This document shows, piece by piece, positions 1-8,679 of a DNA stretch of 64,000 nucleotides (position 1 is its first letter; each line of letters opens with the position of its first letter). This DNA comes from CAYSDH01 sp964429805 (GTDB taxonomy: Bacteria > Bacteroidota > Bacteroidia > Flavobacteriales_D > JABDKJ01). The notes below the pieces were generated by a model. It saw nothing but the letters and a program-made list of their open reading frames with translations. It had not been told where the DNA came from and did no database searches. Location: positions 1-64,000 of the forward strand of contig CAYSDH010000003.1 in the NCBI GenBank assembly GCA_964429805.1. The letters run 5' to 3'. The translations under genes and the position numbers were made by a program.

Positions 1-181
1 TGTATCAATCGTTGTGACTGCCGTGACAGGAAAAGTTGTAATGACTGAGCAGCTTGGACCAAAGTTCCCAGGAGTTTATAGCCACACGTTGGATGTAAGA
101 AACCTAAGCTCTGGAATGCACCAGTATACTATCGTTACGAACAAGTCTTCTGTAACAGGTAAATTGAGCATCATCAAGTAA
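1..181 (+). CDS. T9SS cargo protein, C-terminal end only (partial)
   Basis: The reading frame starts before the window and ends with TAA at 179-181. The last 59 residues look like a type A T9SS sorting domain: a 'TAVTGKVV' strand, then 'LSSGMHQYTI', then a short basic end 'GKLSIIK'. In this family the domain directs transport across the outer membrane by the type IX system and is then removed. The passenger part lies outside the window, so the function of the protein cannot be told. A rho-independent terminator follows about 20 bases downstream. Confidence 0.8.
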   Translation, partial: VSIVVTAVTGKVVMTEQLGPKFPGVYSHTLDVRNLSSGMHQYTIVTNKSSVTGKLSIIK

Positions 182-200
182 TACTCAACCTATATTATTG

Positions 201-232
201 AAAGGCCATCTCTTTACGAGATGGCCTTTTTT
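201..232 (+). terminator. Rho-independent terminator
   Basis: A perfect 12-bp stem (201-212 with 218-229) closes a 5-nt loop and runs into a short T tract. It follows the T9SS cargo gene. The convergent glycosyltransferase ends at 231, so the hairpin may also serve the minus strand. Confidence 0.85.
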
Positions 233-1751
233 AGTTTTGGTACCTGAGAATCTTATAAATCTCAACCTGCTCATTTCTATTCCTGGGGTTTAACCAGTGT
301 AGCAAACGGTCAAAATTTCCAGGCATGATGGTTGTCACATATTCCATCTCACCAAAATGAGATACGAAGTCGGCCTTCCGCTCTTCTAGACGATCTGCCT
401 CATAGAAGAGCACATAGTTAGGTACATGCTCTGTCCCTTCAATCTGCGGATAGACTGTATACAGAAAAAACTCATGATCATACTTGCTCGTGAGGTAATA
501 ATATACGCCCCACTTGCCAGAGTAAAACTGAGGCGGAAGCACATAGTCTCCCTTGTGCGAATAGTCCAATATGTAATTTCTAAAATCTTCTTGGTGATAG
601 AGAAAAGTCATCGTCTCTACCCTACTTTTTTTGGTATAGCTAAAAGTCAACAGACCGAGTGCCAACGTGTTTATCACCAAGGCAAAAGCCACCAAGCCTT
701 TCCATAGTCCTTTTCTTTTTGCCCAAAACTTAGAGCCTTCTTTGAACTGAAGAAAGCCGACCGTACCCAGTATTATAATGTACGGAAGTATAGGAATGAT
801 AAAGCGCTCTTGCTTGTTAGGGAAGTAAGAATGAAAAGCCAGGAAACAAAATGCAGGCAGAAATAAAATGAGATGCTTCTTCCAGGTCTTGAAGAATCCG
901 AAAAGAAGAAAGAGACCTACTGGCGGAACTAACACACCCAAAATTGTAAGGATATACTGATACCATGGTCGGTCAAAGTAAGTAGTGGCGTGAATGATGT
1001 TATAATCCACATAGGCCATGATTTCTGTAAACGGTTTGTCCCACCAGAAGAGATCACCCATTTGGGTTAAAAAGAATGCAGTAACGGCAGCAAGCCCATA
1101 GAGAATCGCTGACCTCCATTTTTTTGAGAAGAGCAGAGCAAGGCCCCAACCTCCGATAAAGAAAACCAATTGAAATCTGATACCCATTCCTATCCCGCAC
1201 AGGAAACCTGTCATTAGGGCAACAGGAATACTATCCAACCCTCTCTTGACGACTAGCCATGAGGCCCAAATTATAGGCGCTATACACACAAACTCTATTA
1301 AGTTTCTTACGCTCAAAAAAGGCATCACCCAAAGGGCTGCCATGATTATTCCTACAACAAAGGCCTCTTTTGCACTGGCTATTTTTTCAGTGATCTTATA
1401 TGCAGCAAAGACCATTAAGAGCGACAGCAAGGCGTGAAGTAATCGAACCACCATCATCTTAGACTGCGGTGCATCTATGCCTAATGCTGAACAAAGCGAA
1501 AGAACACTATACTGCAGACCAGGATAAAACAGATTATGACCAGTGGGAACACCATCATTATTTTCTGGTTTCCAATTGTCATAGTCGTAGCCGTCTAACC
1601 AACTCTGTGGCGCTTCTACCACCAAGAAGTGATCGTCATGCATGGCATAACCTTGAGAAAATATGACGGCACATAGCCGCAATAAAACAGCAACTAAAAG
1701 CACGAGTAGCAGAGGGCGGTGCTTGTATAAACTTCTTATCTGATTTAACAT
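231..1751 (-). CDS. GT-C type glycosyltransferase (mannosyltransferase-like), integral membrane
   Basis: A 506-residue protein with about 10 hydrophobic segments. Shortly after the first membrane span comes an 'MHDDHF' motif (His-Asp-Asp at 38-40), which sits where GT-C enzymes carry their acidic catalytic residues in the first extracytoplasmic loop. The overall pattern resembles Bacteroidota Alg9/PIG-B-like (GT22/GT39-type) proteins, which transfer sugars from polyprenyl-phosphate donors. Donor and acceptor cannot be told from sequence. It stands alone on its strand and ends inside the terminator of the convergent upstream gene. The start ATG at 1751 precedes the first membrane helix directly. 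Confidence 0.75.
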   Translation of the reverse strand: MLNQIRSLYKHRPLLLVLLVAVLLRLCAVIFSQGYAMHDDHFLVVEAPQSWLDGYDYDNWKPENNDGVPTGHNLFYPGLQYSVLSLCSALGIDAPQSKMMVVRLLHALLSLLMVFAAYKITEKIASAKEAFVVGIIMAALWVMPFLSVRNLIEFVCIAPIIWASWLVVKRGLDSIPVALMTGFLCGIGMGIRFQLVFFIGGWGLALLFSKKWRSAILYGLAAVTAFFLTQMGDLFWWDKPFTEIMAYVDYNIIHATTYFDRPWYQYILTILGVLVPPVGLFLLFGFFKTWKKHLILFLPAFCFLAFHSYFPNKQERFIIPILPYIIILGTVGFLQFKEGSKFWAKRKGLWKGLVAFALVINTLALGLLTFSYTKKSRVETMTFLYHQEDFRNYILDYSHKGDYVLPPQFYSGKWGVYYYLTSKYDHEFFLYTVYPQIEGTEHVPNYVLFYEADRLEERKADFVSHFGEMEYVTTIMPGNFDRLLHWLNPRNRNEQVEIYKILRYQN

Positions 1752-1797
1752 ATGAAATTCCTATGGATGGAATAAAGGAACTAATTTCGAGCACGCA

Positions 1798-2307
1798 ATG
1801 AAATGGATCGTTTTATCTCTTGTCAGTTTCTGCCTCCTTTTGTGCATTTTCATCTATGTATTCTTTAGGCCAAGTGATGTCATCATGCAGGTTTTGGTTT
1901 CAGAAATCATTGGGTCTCAAAATTTAAATCACATGAAGGCAATGATGCCTGCAGCACCAGACTGGTTTGTATATAGTCTGCCCGGAGGGCTGTGGCTATT
2001 TTCAGCTCTGGCTTCGCTTCTTATGTGCGCACAGACCATTCCGACCTACCTGAGAACTGCGATTATCATTGCATTGACTCTGGTCCCTATTGGCATGGAG
2101 TGCCTGCAGTACTTTCATATTACTGACGGCACTTTTGACCCCATGGACATCTACTTTCAACTTTTGGCTATAGTCGTGTCGGGATTCACGCTCTATGTTA
2201 TTTCAAAAAAGAACTTAGTACACATAAACAAGGCGCATTGGAACTGGAAATGGGTCTTCACTTTTTTTATCGCCATTCTCATTTTTGGCGATCAGTGGCG
2301 CTTCTAA
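1798..2307 (+). CDS. VanZ-like small integral membrane protein
   Basis: A 169-residue protein with about five hydrophobic segments (roughly 3-23, 60-78, 85-101, 118-135, 150-167). The segment around E101, Q104 and 'GTFDPMD' (111-117) recalls the E..Q...GTFD.MD pattern of the VanZ-like family, whose role outside teicoplanin resistance is mostly unknown. A TAATTTCG element at 1782-1789 ends 8 nt before the start. The last 4 bases overlap the end of the convergent PPIase gene. Family assignment is tentative. Confidence 0.6.
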   Translation: MKWIVLSLVSFCLLLCIFIYVFFRPSDVIMQVLVSEIIGSQNLNHMKAMMPAAPDWFVYSLPGGLWLFSALASLLMCAQTIPTYLRTAIIIALTLVPIGMECLQYFHITDGTFDPMDIYFQLLAIVVSGFTLYVISKKNLVHINKAHWNWKWVFTFFIAILIFGDQWRF

Positions 2308-4166
2308 TTTTTTACCTCAACCCGTATCATCTTATCTCCAACAGTCAGGTTATGGACTACATCCATGCCTTTCACCACTTTTCCTATAATGGTATAGCGG
2401 CCATCAAGATGAGGAGTTGGCGAGTGCGTGATAAAAAACTGACAGCTCTCAGTATCCCTTCCTGCTGAGGCAAGACCGACAGTGCCCGCCTCATAACTGA
2501 GGTCAGAAAACTCAGAGCGAATGGTAAAATCAGGACTACCCCAACCGTCTCCTCTTGGGCAACCTCCTTGAGCGACAAAATCAGGAACGACCCTGTGAAA
2601 AGACTTCCCATTATAAAATCCACTTTCCACCAGTTTGACAATGGCCGATACTGATGTCGGTGCTTTGTTAGTATTGAGCGAAATATGAATCATGCCTTTG
2701 TTCGTCTCAATTTCAATCTGCGGATTAACACCAAGCCCCATACAGTGGGCACTGTCTACAGGGTGATTAAACGCAGGTATGGGTGGCACAAATTCTTTGT
2801 CCGTTAAGAAGGCTAATGTGCGCGAGAGCTCTACCTGACCTTCAGACTGTCTTGGCAATTGCAGAGCACTCAGCGCATCTTCAATCAGAGATAATATAGG
2901 CTCTTCGCTGTTTTTAAAGTGCTGGTCATGAAAATAATTTGCCGCATGGCAGATTAAGGTGATGTCATCACTGGCTAATGCTGTTTCAAATAGTGGCACC
3001 ATTTTCTTCAAACTGTCTGCCTCTACTAGTCTAGCCAAAGCGTGTCCTCTGAGTATGCCCGCTTGCGGGTCCTGCACAATTTCTCTCATAAGTTCCAATG
3101 TCACATCAGTTATCTTCAGTTGCTGTAAGGCGAATATGCGCTGGTGTATGTCGCCAGAACTATAGACCGAATCACGCAGTTCTTCTTGTGCACGCTCATC
3201 TCCCATTTGAGCGAGCGATCCGAGCATGACACACCGTACTTCCTCTTCAGGAATCTGACTCAATATCTTAGAGTAAGCTGGCATGAAACTGCTTTGAAAG
3301 TTGGCTTTCAAAAAAGTAGAGGCAGTGATGGCTGACTGATAATGTGACGAGCCCAAAATAGGTATCACATAACCCGATGCCCAGCCCACGTCCTCTTTCC
3401 CAAGCGCCTTGATGGCCTTTACTGTATAAAAGTCGTTTGGTCTCTCAGCAAGTTCGGCTGTGATAATTTTCGTTTTAATTTCTCCAACGGCATTTTTCAA
3501 ACTACCGATTAACGCTGCTCTGACCTCCTCGTCATCCTCCCCTTTAATGTAGCCTCTAATGACTTCAAGATGTGGACTGAGATCAATCGCCCTTTGTCGG
3601 TATAATGCTTGGGCGGCAAAAAAGCGAACCTCAGCAGACTCTTCTGCCAATAATTTTAACGCGCGCTCCACTCCCGCACTTTCTAATTCAGCTCTGGCAG
3701 CCAATCTGTAAAGCGCTTCTGCCACACCTGCACCATTGCTAGAATCATTATAAATCATGTCACGATTATCCGCGCTGGCCAATTTGCCCATGGCAGCTAT
3801 CAGCGCTTCTCGATCATTTATTTCTGACCTTTCAGCCAAGACGTTTAATGTCTCCATGGAATTCTCGTTCCCTATCTGCCCAATCGCAAAAGCAAAATCC
3901 TCTATGTATGCATCATGCTTGCCTGACAAGGCTTCCTTTTCAATTTCAGCCAAAAGTGCTGAAGACTGAATGGAAGCCGCAATTCTGAGTGCTTCCTTTC
4001 GTTCAGCTGGTGAGCCGATCTTAATAAAGTTTATGATTTCAGTTACCGCTCTGGTGTCTCCTGCGCGAATAACATGAAACAGATTATCACTATCTGCTTC
4101 TTTTTCTGGAGCCGACTGTTGGCAGGCACTGAGTAAGAAAATAAAAATGTAAGGGAGGAATCTCAT
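2304..4166 (-). CDS. HEAT-repeat lipoprotein with C-terminal cyclophilin-type peptidyl-prolyl isomerase domain
   Basis: A 620-residue lipoprotein with lipobox 'LSAC' (Cys15). Residues about 25-470 are helical HEAT-like repeats (many A..AL..L patterns). Residues about 478-618 form a cyclophilin domain with 'FHRVVPDFVAQGG' from 523, 'SCQFFIT' around 576 and 'HLDGRYT' from 586. The catalytic and binding residues of the family are all present (Arg525, Phe530, Gln533, Phe577/578, His586), so the enzyme should be active. It would speed proline isomerisation in envelope proteins, with the HEAT part as a client or partner scaffold; that role is inference. A TTTG element ends 5 nt before the ATG. Confidence 0.85.
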   Translation of the reverse strand: MRFLPYIFIFLLSACQQSAPEKEADSDNLFHVIRAGDTRAVTEIINFIKIGSPAERKEALRIAASIQSSALLAEIEKEALSGKHDAYIEDFAFAIGQIGNENSMETLNVLAERSEINDREALIAAMGKLASADNRDMIYNDSSNGAGVAEALYRLAARAELESAGVERALKLLAEESAEVRFFAAQALYRQRAIDLSPHLEVIRGYIKGEDDEEVRAALIGSLKNAVGEIKTKIITAELAERPNDFYTVKAIKALGKEDVGWASGYVIPILGSSHYQSAITASTFLKANFQSSFMPAYSKILSQIPEEEVRCVMLGSLAQMGDERAQEELRDSVYSSGDIHQRIFALQQLKITDVTLELMREIVQDPQAGILRGHALARLVEADSLKKMVPLFETALASDDITLICHAANYFHDQHFKNSEEPILSLIEDALSALQLPRQSEGQVELSRTLAFLTDKEFVPPIPAFNHPVDSAHCMGLGVNPQIEIETNKGMIHISLNTNKAPTSVSAIVKLVESGFYNGKSFHRVVPDFVAQGGCPRGDGWGSPDFTIRSEFSDLSYEAGTVGLASAGRDTESCQFFITHSPTPHLDGRYTIIGKVVKGMDVVHNLTVGDKMIRVEVKN

Positions 4167-4195
4167 GCCCCCAAAGTACTGAAAAGCTCCGCTAA

Positions 4196-4990
4196 TTACT
4201 TACGGTAGTACTCATTGTCAGAGCCTTTGTTACGAAGCCACTGAGGTGAGTTTTGATACTCCTTGAAGCGCTTTTTTATATGTACTAGAAAATCATACTG
4301 ACTAGAGGATTTCATGAAGTGTTCTGACACATTGCAGTAATCTATAAACTCATCAAAGTGATCATCTTCGAGTTGAATGATGTCGTAATCCACGTACTTT
4401 TTAAAAAGCTCTTTGAGCAATTCACGCTTTTGATCCTCATTTCTCAATTCCGCTACAAGCCTCTTTGATCGCTCTCGTTTCGAAAAACTCTGATACAAAA
4501 ATGTAATGGGCGAGTTATAGGCGTTTATCCCAGAAACCATGTAGTCTTTCTTTTCATAACCCAATCGCTCTATATCCTCTTGTATCTCACTAAGCTCACG
4601 ATCAGACAACACCTCCACTGGCGGCAATTGGACCACTAACTTGTTTAGCTCAAAAGTCTTGGTAATGGTCGTTCCTTCAAAGTCTTCAGGTATGCTGTAT
4701 GTGATTGTTTCATACCCTATTGCACCGACCAGCAATTGGTCATCCTTACTGATTGGGAGCATGAACTGTCCGTCATTATTACCAAACGTGCCACTCCCCG
4801 CCTTTTTGCTCACGGCCATCATCGTTACAAGTGCTTGACCATCTACAGCGTCAATTACCTTTCCTTTGATGGTTATCATGATCTCTTGGACCTCTTCAGT
4901 CTTAACTTCCTCAGCTGGCTCAATTTCCTGTGCAACAGACACTTGAAGCATCGCTACACTTACACAAATCAATAGAATTACTTTTCTCAT
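4196..4990 (-). CDS. Exported protein with carboxypeptidase-regulatory-like domain
   Basis: A 264-residue protein with a signal peptide (1-20, ending 'SVAQ'). Residues about 38-115 form a CarboxypepD_reg-like beta-sandwich with the typical 'GKVIDAVDGQAL' start, 'GTFGNNDGQFML' centre and 'GYETITY' end. In Bacteroidota this domain is found at the N-terminus of TonB-dependent transporters and in stand-alone periplasmic proteins. The rest is charged and helical and contains no plug or barrel, so this is not a transporter. A purine-rich GAAAG precedes the ATG. Specific function unknown. Confidence 0.65.
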   Translation of the reverse strand: MRKVILLICVSVAMLQVSVAQEIEPAEEVKTEEVQEIMITIKGKVIDAVDGQALVTMMAVSKKAGSGTFGNNDGQFMLPISKDDQLLVGAIGYETITYSIPEDFEGTTITKTFELNKLVVQLPPVEVLSDRELSEIQEDIERLGYEKKDYMVSGINAYNSPITFLYQSFSKRERSKRLVAELRNEDQKRELLKELFKKYVDYDIIQLEDDHFDEFIDYCNVSEHFMKSSSQYDFLVHIKKRFKEYQNSPQWLRNKGSDNEYYRK

Positions 4991-5086
4991 CTTTCGCAGT
5001 ACAATAACGCCAATTTAGTGCAAATCATATGCCGAATTCGCTCTTGTAACAGAAAACTAGCCTATTCGGTGGCCATTGACTATGAG

Positions 5087-5094
5087 TATATTTG
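5087..5094 (+). promoter_or_regulatory. -7 promoter element TATATTTG of the M28-gpsA operon
   Basis: A perfect TAnnTTTG match, ending 18 nt before the ATG at 5113. A TTCG at 5065-5068 lies 18 nt upstream and may be a weak -33 element. Transcription is expected to start near 5099. Confidence 0.55.
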
Positions 5095-5112
5095 TCAGTC
5101 CTAATTCAAACT

Positions 5113-6801
5113 ATGCAAAAGGTATTTTTTTTAGTCATTCCCATGTTGTTCTTGCTTTCGTGCAAGGGCCCGGAAAAGAAACAAAGCCAAGAGGTCAACA
5201 AAGAGTTTGTACTGTCTGAACGAGGCGGAATTCCTTGGATGAAAAAAGACATACTCTACCTCGCTTCTGATGAGCTTGAAGGAAGAGACACAGGCACCAA
5301 AGGAGAGCGACTTGCCGCTGAGTACATGATTGAGCGGATGAAAGGTCTGGGAATCAAACCAGCCGGCACAGAAGGATTTTTACAGCCTTTTGAGTTTAGT
5401 GCGACTCCCGTTATTTCAGAATCAAATACACTGAGCATTGGAGCGACAAACATCGACCTAGATGAAGATGCGTACCCGTTAAATTTTTGCGGAAGTGGCG
5501 CTGTGTCAGGAAAACTTATTGACTGTAAGTATGGCATTGTTGCCTCAGACTTAGATTATGATGACTATGCCGAGATCGAAGATGTGAAGGGCAATGTGGC
5601 TTTGATTTCTGTCTCTAGTCCTGATGGGGTGCATCCACATTCAGCTTATTTCGCATACAGCGACTTGCGCACTCGTGCTGCTCAAGCATTTGAAAAAGGC
5701 GCTCTTGCCGTTTTCTTTCATAAGGATGATGCTACCGTGCAGGACCCTTCTAAAGTGTTGACAGAAAAAGTAGATCCTCTTAGTGGCCCTGTCATCTTTT
5801 TGAAAAAGAGTCCGGCTGACAGAAACGCTGATGTAGCACTGGACTATAGCATTGTTAGAGAGCGAAAGACTGGTAATAATGTGGTTGGATTTTTAGACCT
5901 AGGAAAGAAGAACACCGTGATTATAGGCGCGCATTATGACCATCTAGGCCATGGTATAAGTGGAAGTCTGCACGCTGGCGAAAGTGCCATTCACAATGGT
6001 GCTGATGATAACGCCAGCGGAGTAGCCGCCATGCTTCAGATAGCACAAGACATGAAAACTGCGGGTACAGAAAACAACTATTTACTCATCGGTTTCTCTG
6101 GCGAAGAGCGCGGACTTTTAGGCTCTAATCACTTTGCAAAAAACCCAACTATAAATTTAAGCACCGTCAACTACATGATTAATATGGACATGGTAGGAAG
6201 GCTTAATGATGAAAAAAATGTGGTGAGCATCAATGCTGTTGGCACGTCACCTTCATGGCATTTTATTGACTCACTTGAAGTGAACGGTCTAGGTACAGTG
6301 ACAACACAATCTGGCGTGGGCCCTTCAGACCATACTAGTTTTTATCTGCAAGACATTCCTGTGCTGCACTTCTTTAGTGGCACGCACACTGACTATCATA
6401 AACCGAGCGATGATGAGCATCTGATCAACTACGAGGGCATGGAGCGCATAGTGGCTATGATAGAGCACATCATTGAGGAAGTAGATGATGAGGGAAAAAT
6501 TCAGTTTACGAAAACTGTTCAGCAGGAAAAGACTGAAACGAGTTTTAAGGTAACACTTGGTGTGATGCCAGACTACACCTTTGAAGGAAAGGGCTTCACA
6601 TTTGACGGAGTTAGTGATGGTCGCCCAGCAGACAAAGCAGGACTTATTCCTGGCGACATTATCACCAAAATTGCGAGTTATCCGGTAGATGATATCTACT
6701 CATACATGGAGGCCCTTGGAAAATTTGAAGCAGGAATGACTGTCAAAGTGCAGTTCTTACGTGAGGGTGAAGAGATGACAAAAAATCTGACTTTCGACTA
6801 A
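5113..6801 (+). CDS. M28 family zinc peptidase lipoprotein with PA insert and C-terminal PDZ domain
   Basis: The start is set at ATG 5113, because a TTG seven codons earlier would place residues before the lipoprotein signal 'MLFLLSC'. The 562-residue protein has a protease-associated (PA) segment about 130-235. The M28 catalytic core follows: 'GAHYDHLG' (His274, Asp276), 'ADDNASG' (Asp299), 'GEERGLLG' (Glu331/332), 'NMDMVGR' (Asp359) and 'THTDYHKPSD' (His429). These supply the zinc ligands and general base of the family. Residues about 480-560 form a PDZ domain. Likely an outer-membrane-anchored aminopeptidase. It is first in a four-gene operon, and its TAA overlaps the gpsA ATG by one base. 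Confidence 0.88.
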   Translation: MQKVFFLVIPMLFLLSCKGPEKKQSQEVNKEFVLSERGGIPWMKKDILYLASDELEGRDTGTKGERLAAEYMIERMKGLGIKPAGTEGFLQPFEFSATPVISESNTLSIGATNIDLDEDAYPLNFCGSGAVSGKLIDCKYGIVASDLDYDDYAEIEDVKGNVALISVSSPDGVHPHSAYFAYSDLRTRAAQAFEKGALAVFFHKDDATVQDPSKVLTEKVDPLSGPVIFLKKSPADRNADVALDYSIVRERKTGNNVVGFLDLGKKNTVIIGAHYDHLGHGISGSLHAGESAIHNGADDNASGVAAMLQIAQDMKTAGTENNYLLIGFSGEERGLLGSNHFAKNPTINLSTVNYMINMDMVGRLNDEKNVVSINAVGTSPSWHFIDSLEVNGLGTVTTQSGVGPSDHTSFYLQDIPVLHFFSGTHTDYHKPSDDEHLINYEGMERIVAMIEHIIEEVDDEGKIQFTKTVQQEKTETSFKVTLGVMPDYTFEGKGFTFDGVSDGRPADKAGLIPGDIITKIASYPVDDIYSYMEALGKFEAGMTVKVQFLREGEEMTKNLTFD

Positions 6802-7799
6802 TGACGGATCAACACAGAATAGGAGTCATAGGCAGTGGAAGCTGGGCAACAGCGCTGGTCAAAATCTTATGCGTCAATTCGGACTCTATCAACTGGTGGG
6901 TGCGGAGTCAAGAACAAATAGACTATGTCAAGAAGTTTGGGCACAACCCAAAGTACTTGTCCAGCGCTGCTCTTGAGGTGAGTAAACTCAATATGATGAC
7001 GGACATTAGAGATGTCATTGCCACTTCTGACATTCTCATCATGGTGGTTCCTTCAGCGTACATCCATGAAGTATTTGAGCCGCTAGACAAGACTATTCTT
7101 GAAGACAAGATTCTCTTTTCGAGTGTAAAGGGAATGGTCAAAGAGTATGACACCATACCTGCCAAGTACTTCAAGAAACAGTTTAACGTGCCAAGTAAAA
7201 AACTCGGTATAATCTGCGGGCCTTGCCATGCCGAAGAGGTGGCGATGGAGCGTCTGAGTTATCTCACGGTGGCTTCAAAATCAAAGCGCAAGGCTACTTA
7301 CCTGGCAGAATTATTAAAGTGTCGGTTTATCAAAACTCACGTCTCTGATGACGTGATCGGCTCTGAAATAGCCACTGCCATGAAAAATGTCTTTGCCATA
7401 GCTAGCGGAATATGTGATGGGCTGGGTTATGGAGACAACTTTCAAGCTGTGCTGGTATCAAATGCCATCATGGAAATGGAGCGATTTTTAGACTCCGTGA
7501 AATCGGTGCACCGTGATGTAAAGAACAGTGCCTACCTGGGTGACCTTCTTGTCACTGCCTATTCTCACTTTAGCCGAAACAGAAACTTTGGCCATATGAT
7601 AGGCAAAGGCTACACTGTTAAATCAGCCATGATTGAAATGAACATGGTCGCAGAGGGATATTATGCGGTTAAGAGCTTGATAAAGATGAACGAAAAGCAC
7701 GGTGCTGACATTCCTATCACAAAAGCTGTTTACCGAATTCTTTACGAAAAGAATGCGCCTAAAGTGGAGATGTTTTTGTTGACCGACCAGCTGAGCTGA
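6801..7799 (+). CDS. gpsA: NAD(P)-dependent glycerol-3-phosphate dehydrogenase
   Basis: A 332-residue protein of normal length for the family. It has an N-terminal dinucleotide-binding loop 'GSGSWATA' (11-18), 'SVKGM' in the substrate region, 'ICGPCHAEE' and 'ATAMKNVFAIASGICDGLG' with the catalytic lysine. It reduces dihydroxyacetone phosphate to sn-glycerol 3-phosphate, the backbone of phospholipids. The gene starts within the stop codon of the M28 peptidase (TAATG) and ends 3 nt before the deacetylase, so the genes are surely cotranscribed. No functional link to the neighbouring glycan-modifying genes is evident. Confidence 0.95.
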   Translation: MTDQHRIGVIGSGSWATALVKILCVNSDSINWWVRSQEQIDYVKKFGHNPKYLSSAALEVSKLNMMTDIRDVIATSDILIMVVPSAYIHEVFEPLDKTILEDKILFSSVKGMVKEYDTIPAKYFKKQFNVPSKKLGIICGPCHAEEVAMERLSYLTVASKSKRKATYLAELLKCRFIKTHVSDDVIGSEIATAMKNVFAIASGICDGLGYGDNFQAVLVSNAIMEMERFLDSVKSVHRDVKNSAYLGDLLVTAYSHFSRNRNFGHMIGKGYTVKSAMIEMNMVAEGYYAVKSLIKMNEKHGADIPITKAVYRILYEKNAPKVEMFLLTDQLS

Positions 7800-7802
7800 T
7801 AG

Positions 7803-8678
7803 ATGGCTTCACATCCAAATTATATAGAATACTACGCAGATGTAAAGTCTGCTCAACCATTTTCGCTAAGAGAAAAAGTCAGAGGATTGGCCTTGGATGC
7901 CATGTCTTTGATGTCTAGTGAGAGCCAGATGAAAAGACCTAGAATACAGTTCATCTACATCCACCACATATTCAAAGATGAAATACCTGCGCTGCGTCAA
8001 TTACTCAACGCACTGTCCGCACAGTTTGATTTCATTTCTCATAGCGAAGCTGTCAGAAGAATCTGGGAAGACGATATTGACAGGCCTTATGTCAGCATCA
8101 GTTCTGATGACGGGTTTAAAAACAATCTGGATGCCGCGCAGGTATTCGAAGAGTTTGGAGTGTCCGCATGTTTCTTCGTGAATCCTGCCTTAATAGATGA
8201 ACAAGATTTTTTAAAAATAGAGACGCATTGCCGAGAGAAGCTCCACTTCCCTCCTGTTGAATTTTTAACCTGGAAGGATATTGAATCCCTCAAATCTATG
8301 GGTCAAGAAATTGGTTCTCACACCATGTCGCACATGAGGGTATCTGCTCATGAACAGAATAAAGTGCATCAAGACTTAGACTTATCCCGTCAACTTCTTC
8401 TTAAAAACTGTGGACAAGCCGAGCACTTTGCTTGGCCTTACGGTCTGTTTTCAGACTTCAACTCAGCGGGAGTAAAGTCCGTTTTTGAACTGGGATATCA
8501 GTCTTGTTCTTCTGCCGAAAGAGGCGCACATATCAGTACGGGCGTGCCAGTAAAAAAGGAAGAATTATGTATCAGGCGAGACCACATCGTGTTGGATTGG
8601 AAGCCGTCTCACATTCAGTATTTTTTGAGAAAGAGCGCTGCTCAATCTTCTGCCCAGCATAACCTTTTTCCTTACTGA
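7803..8678 (+). CDS. Polysaccharide deacetylase family protein (NodB fold)
   Basis: A 291-residue cytoplasmic-looking protein (no signal peptide). It carries the three NodB motifs: 'SSDDGFKNN' with the Asp pair at 102-103, 'SHTMSH' with metal-ligand His173 and His177, and 'AWPYG' near 218-222. These enzymes remove N- or O-acetyl groups from carbohydrates using a divalent metal. With no export signal, the likely substrate is a nucleotide-linked or lipid-linked sugar on the inner side. The next gene starts after one base and encodes a formyltransferase, which suggests the two enzymes act in sequence on the same amino sugar (inference). Confidence 0.82.
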   Translation: MASHPNYIEYYADVKSAQPFSLREKVRGLALDAMSLMSSESQMKRPRIQFIYIHHIFKDEIPALRQLLNALSAQFDFISHSEAVRRIWEDDIDRPYVSISSDDGFKNNLDAAQVFEEFGVSACFFVNPALIDEQDFLKIETHCREKLHFPPVEFLTWKDIESLKSMGQEIGSHTMSHMRVSAHEQNKVHQDLDLSRQLLLKNCGQAEHFAWPYGLFSDFNSAGVKSVFELGYQSCSSAERGAHISTGVPVKKEELCIRRDHIVLDWKPSHIQYFLRKSAAQSSAQHNLFPY

Positions 8679-8679
8679 C

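Noticed and set aside
5092..5112. TTG start for the M28 peptidase
   Set aside because: ATG 5113 gives a clean lipoprotein signal; the upstream codons overlap the promoter element.
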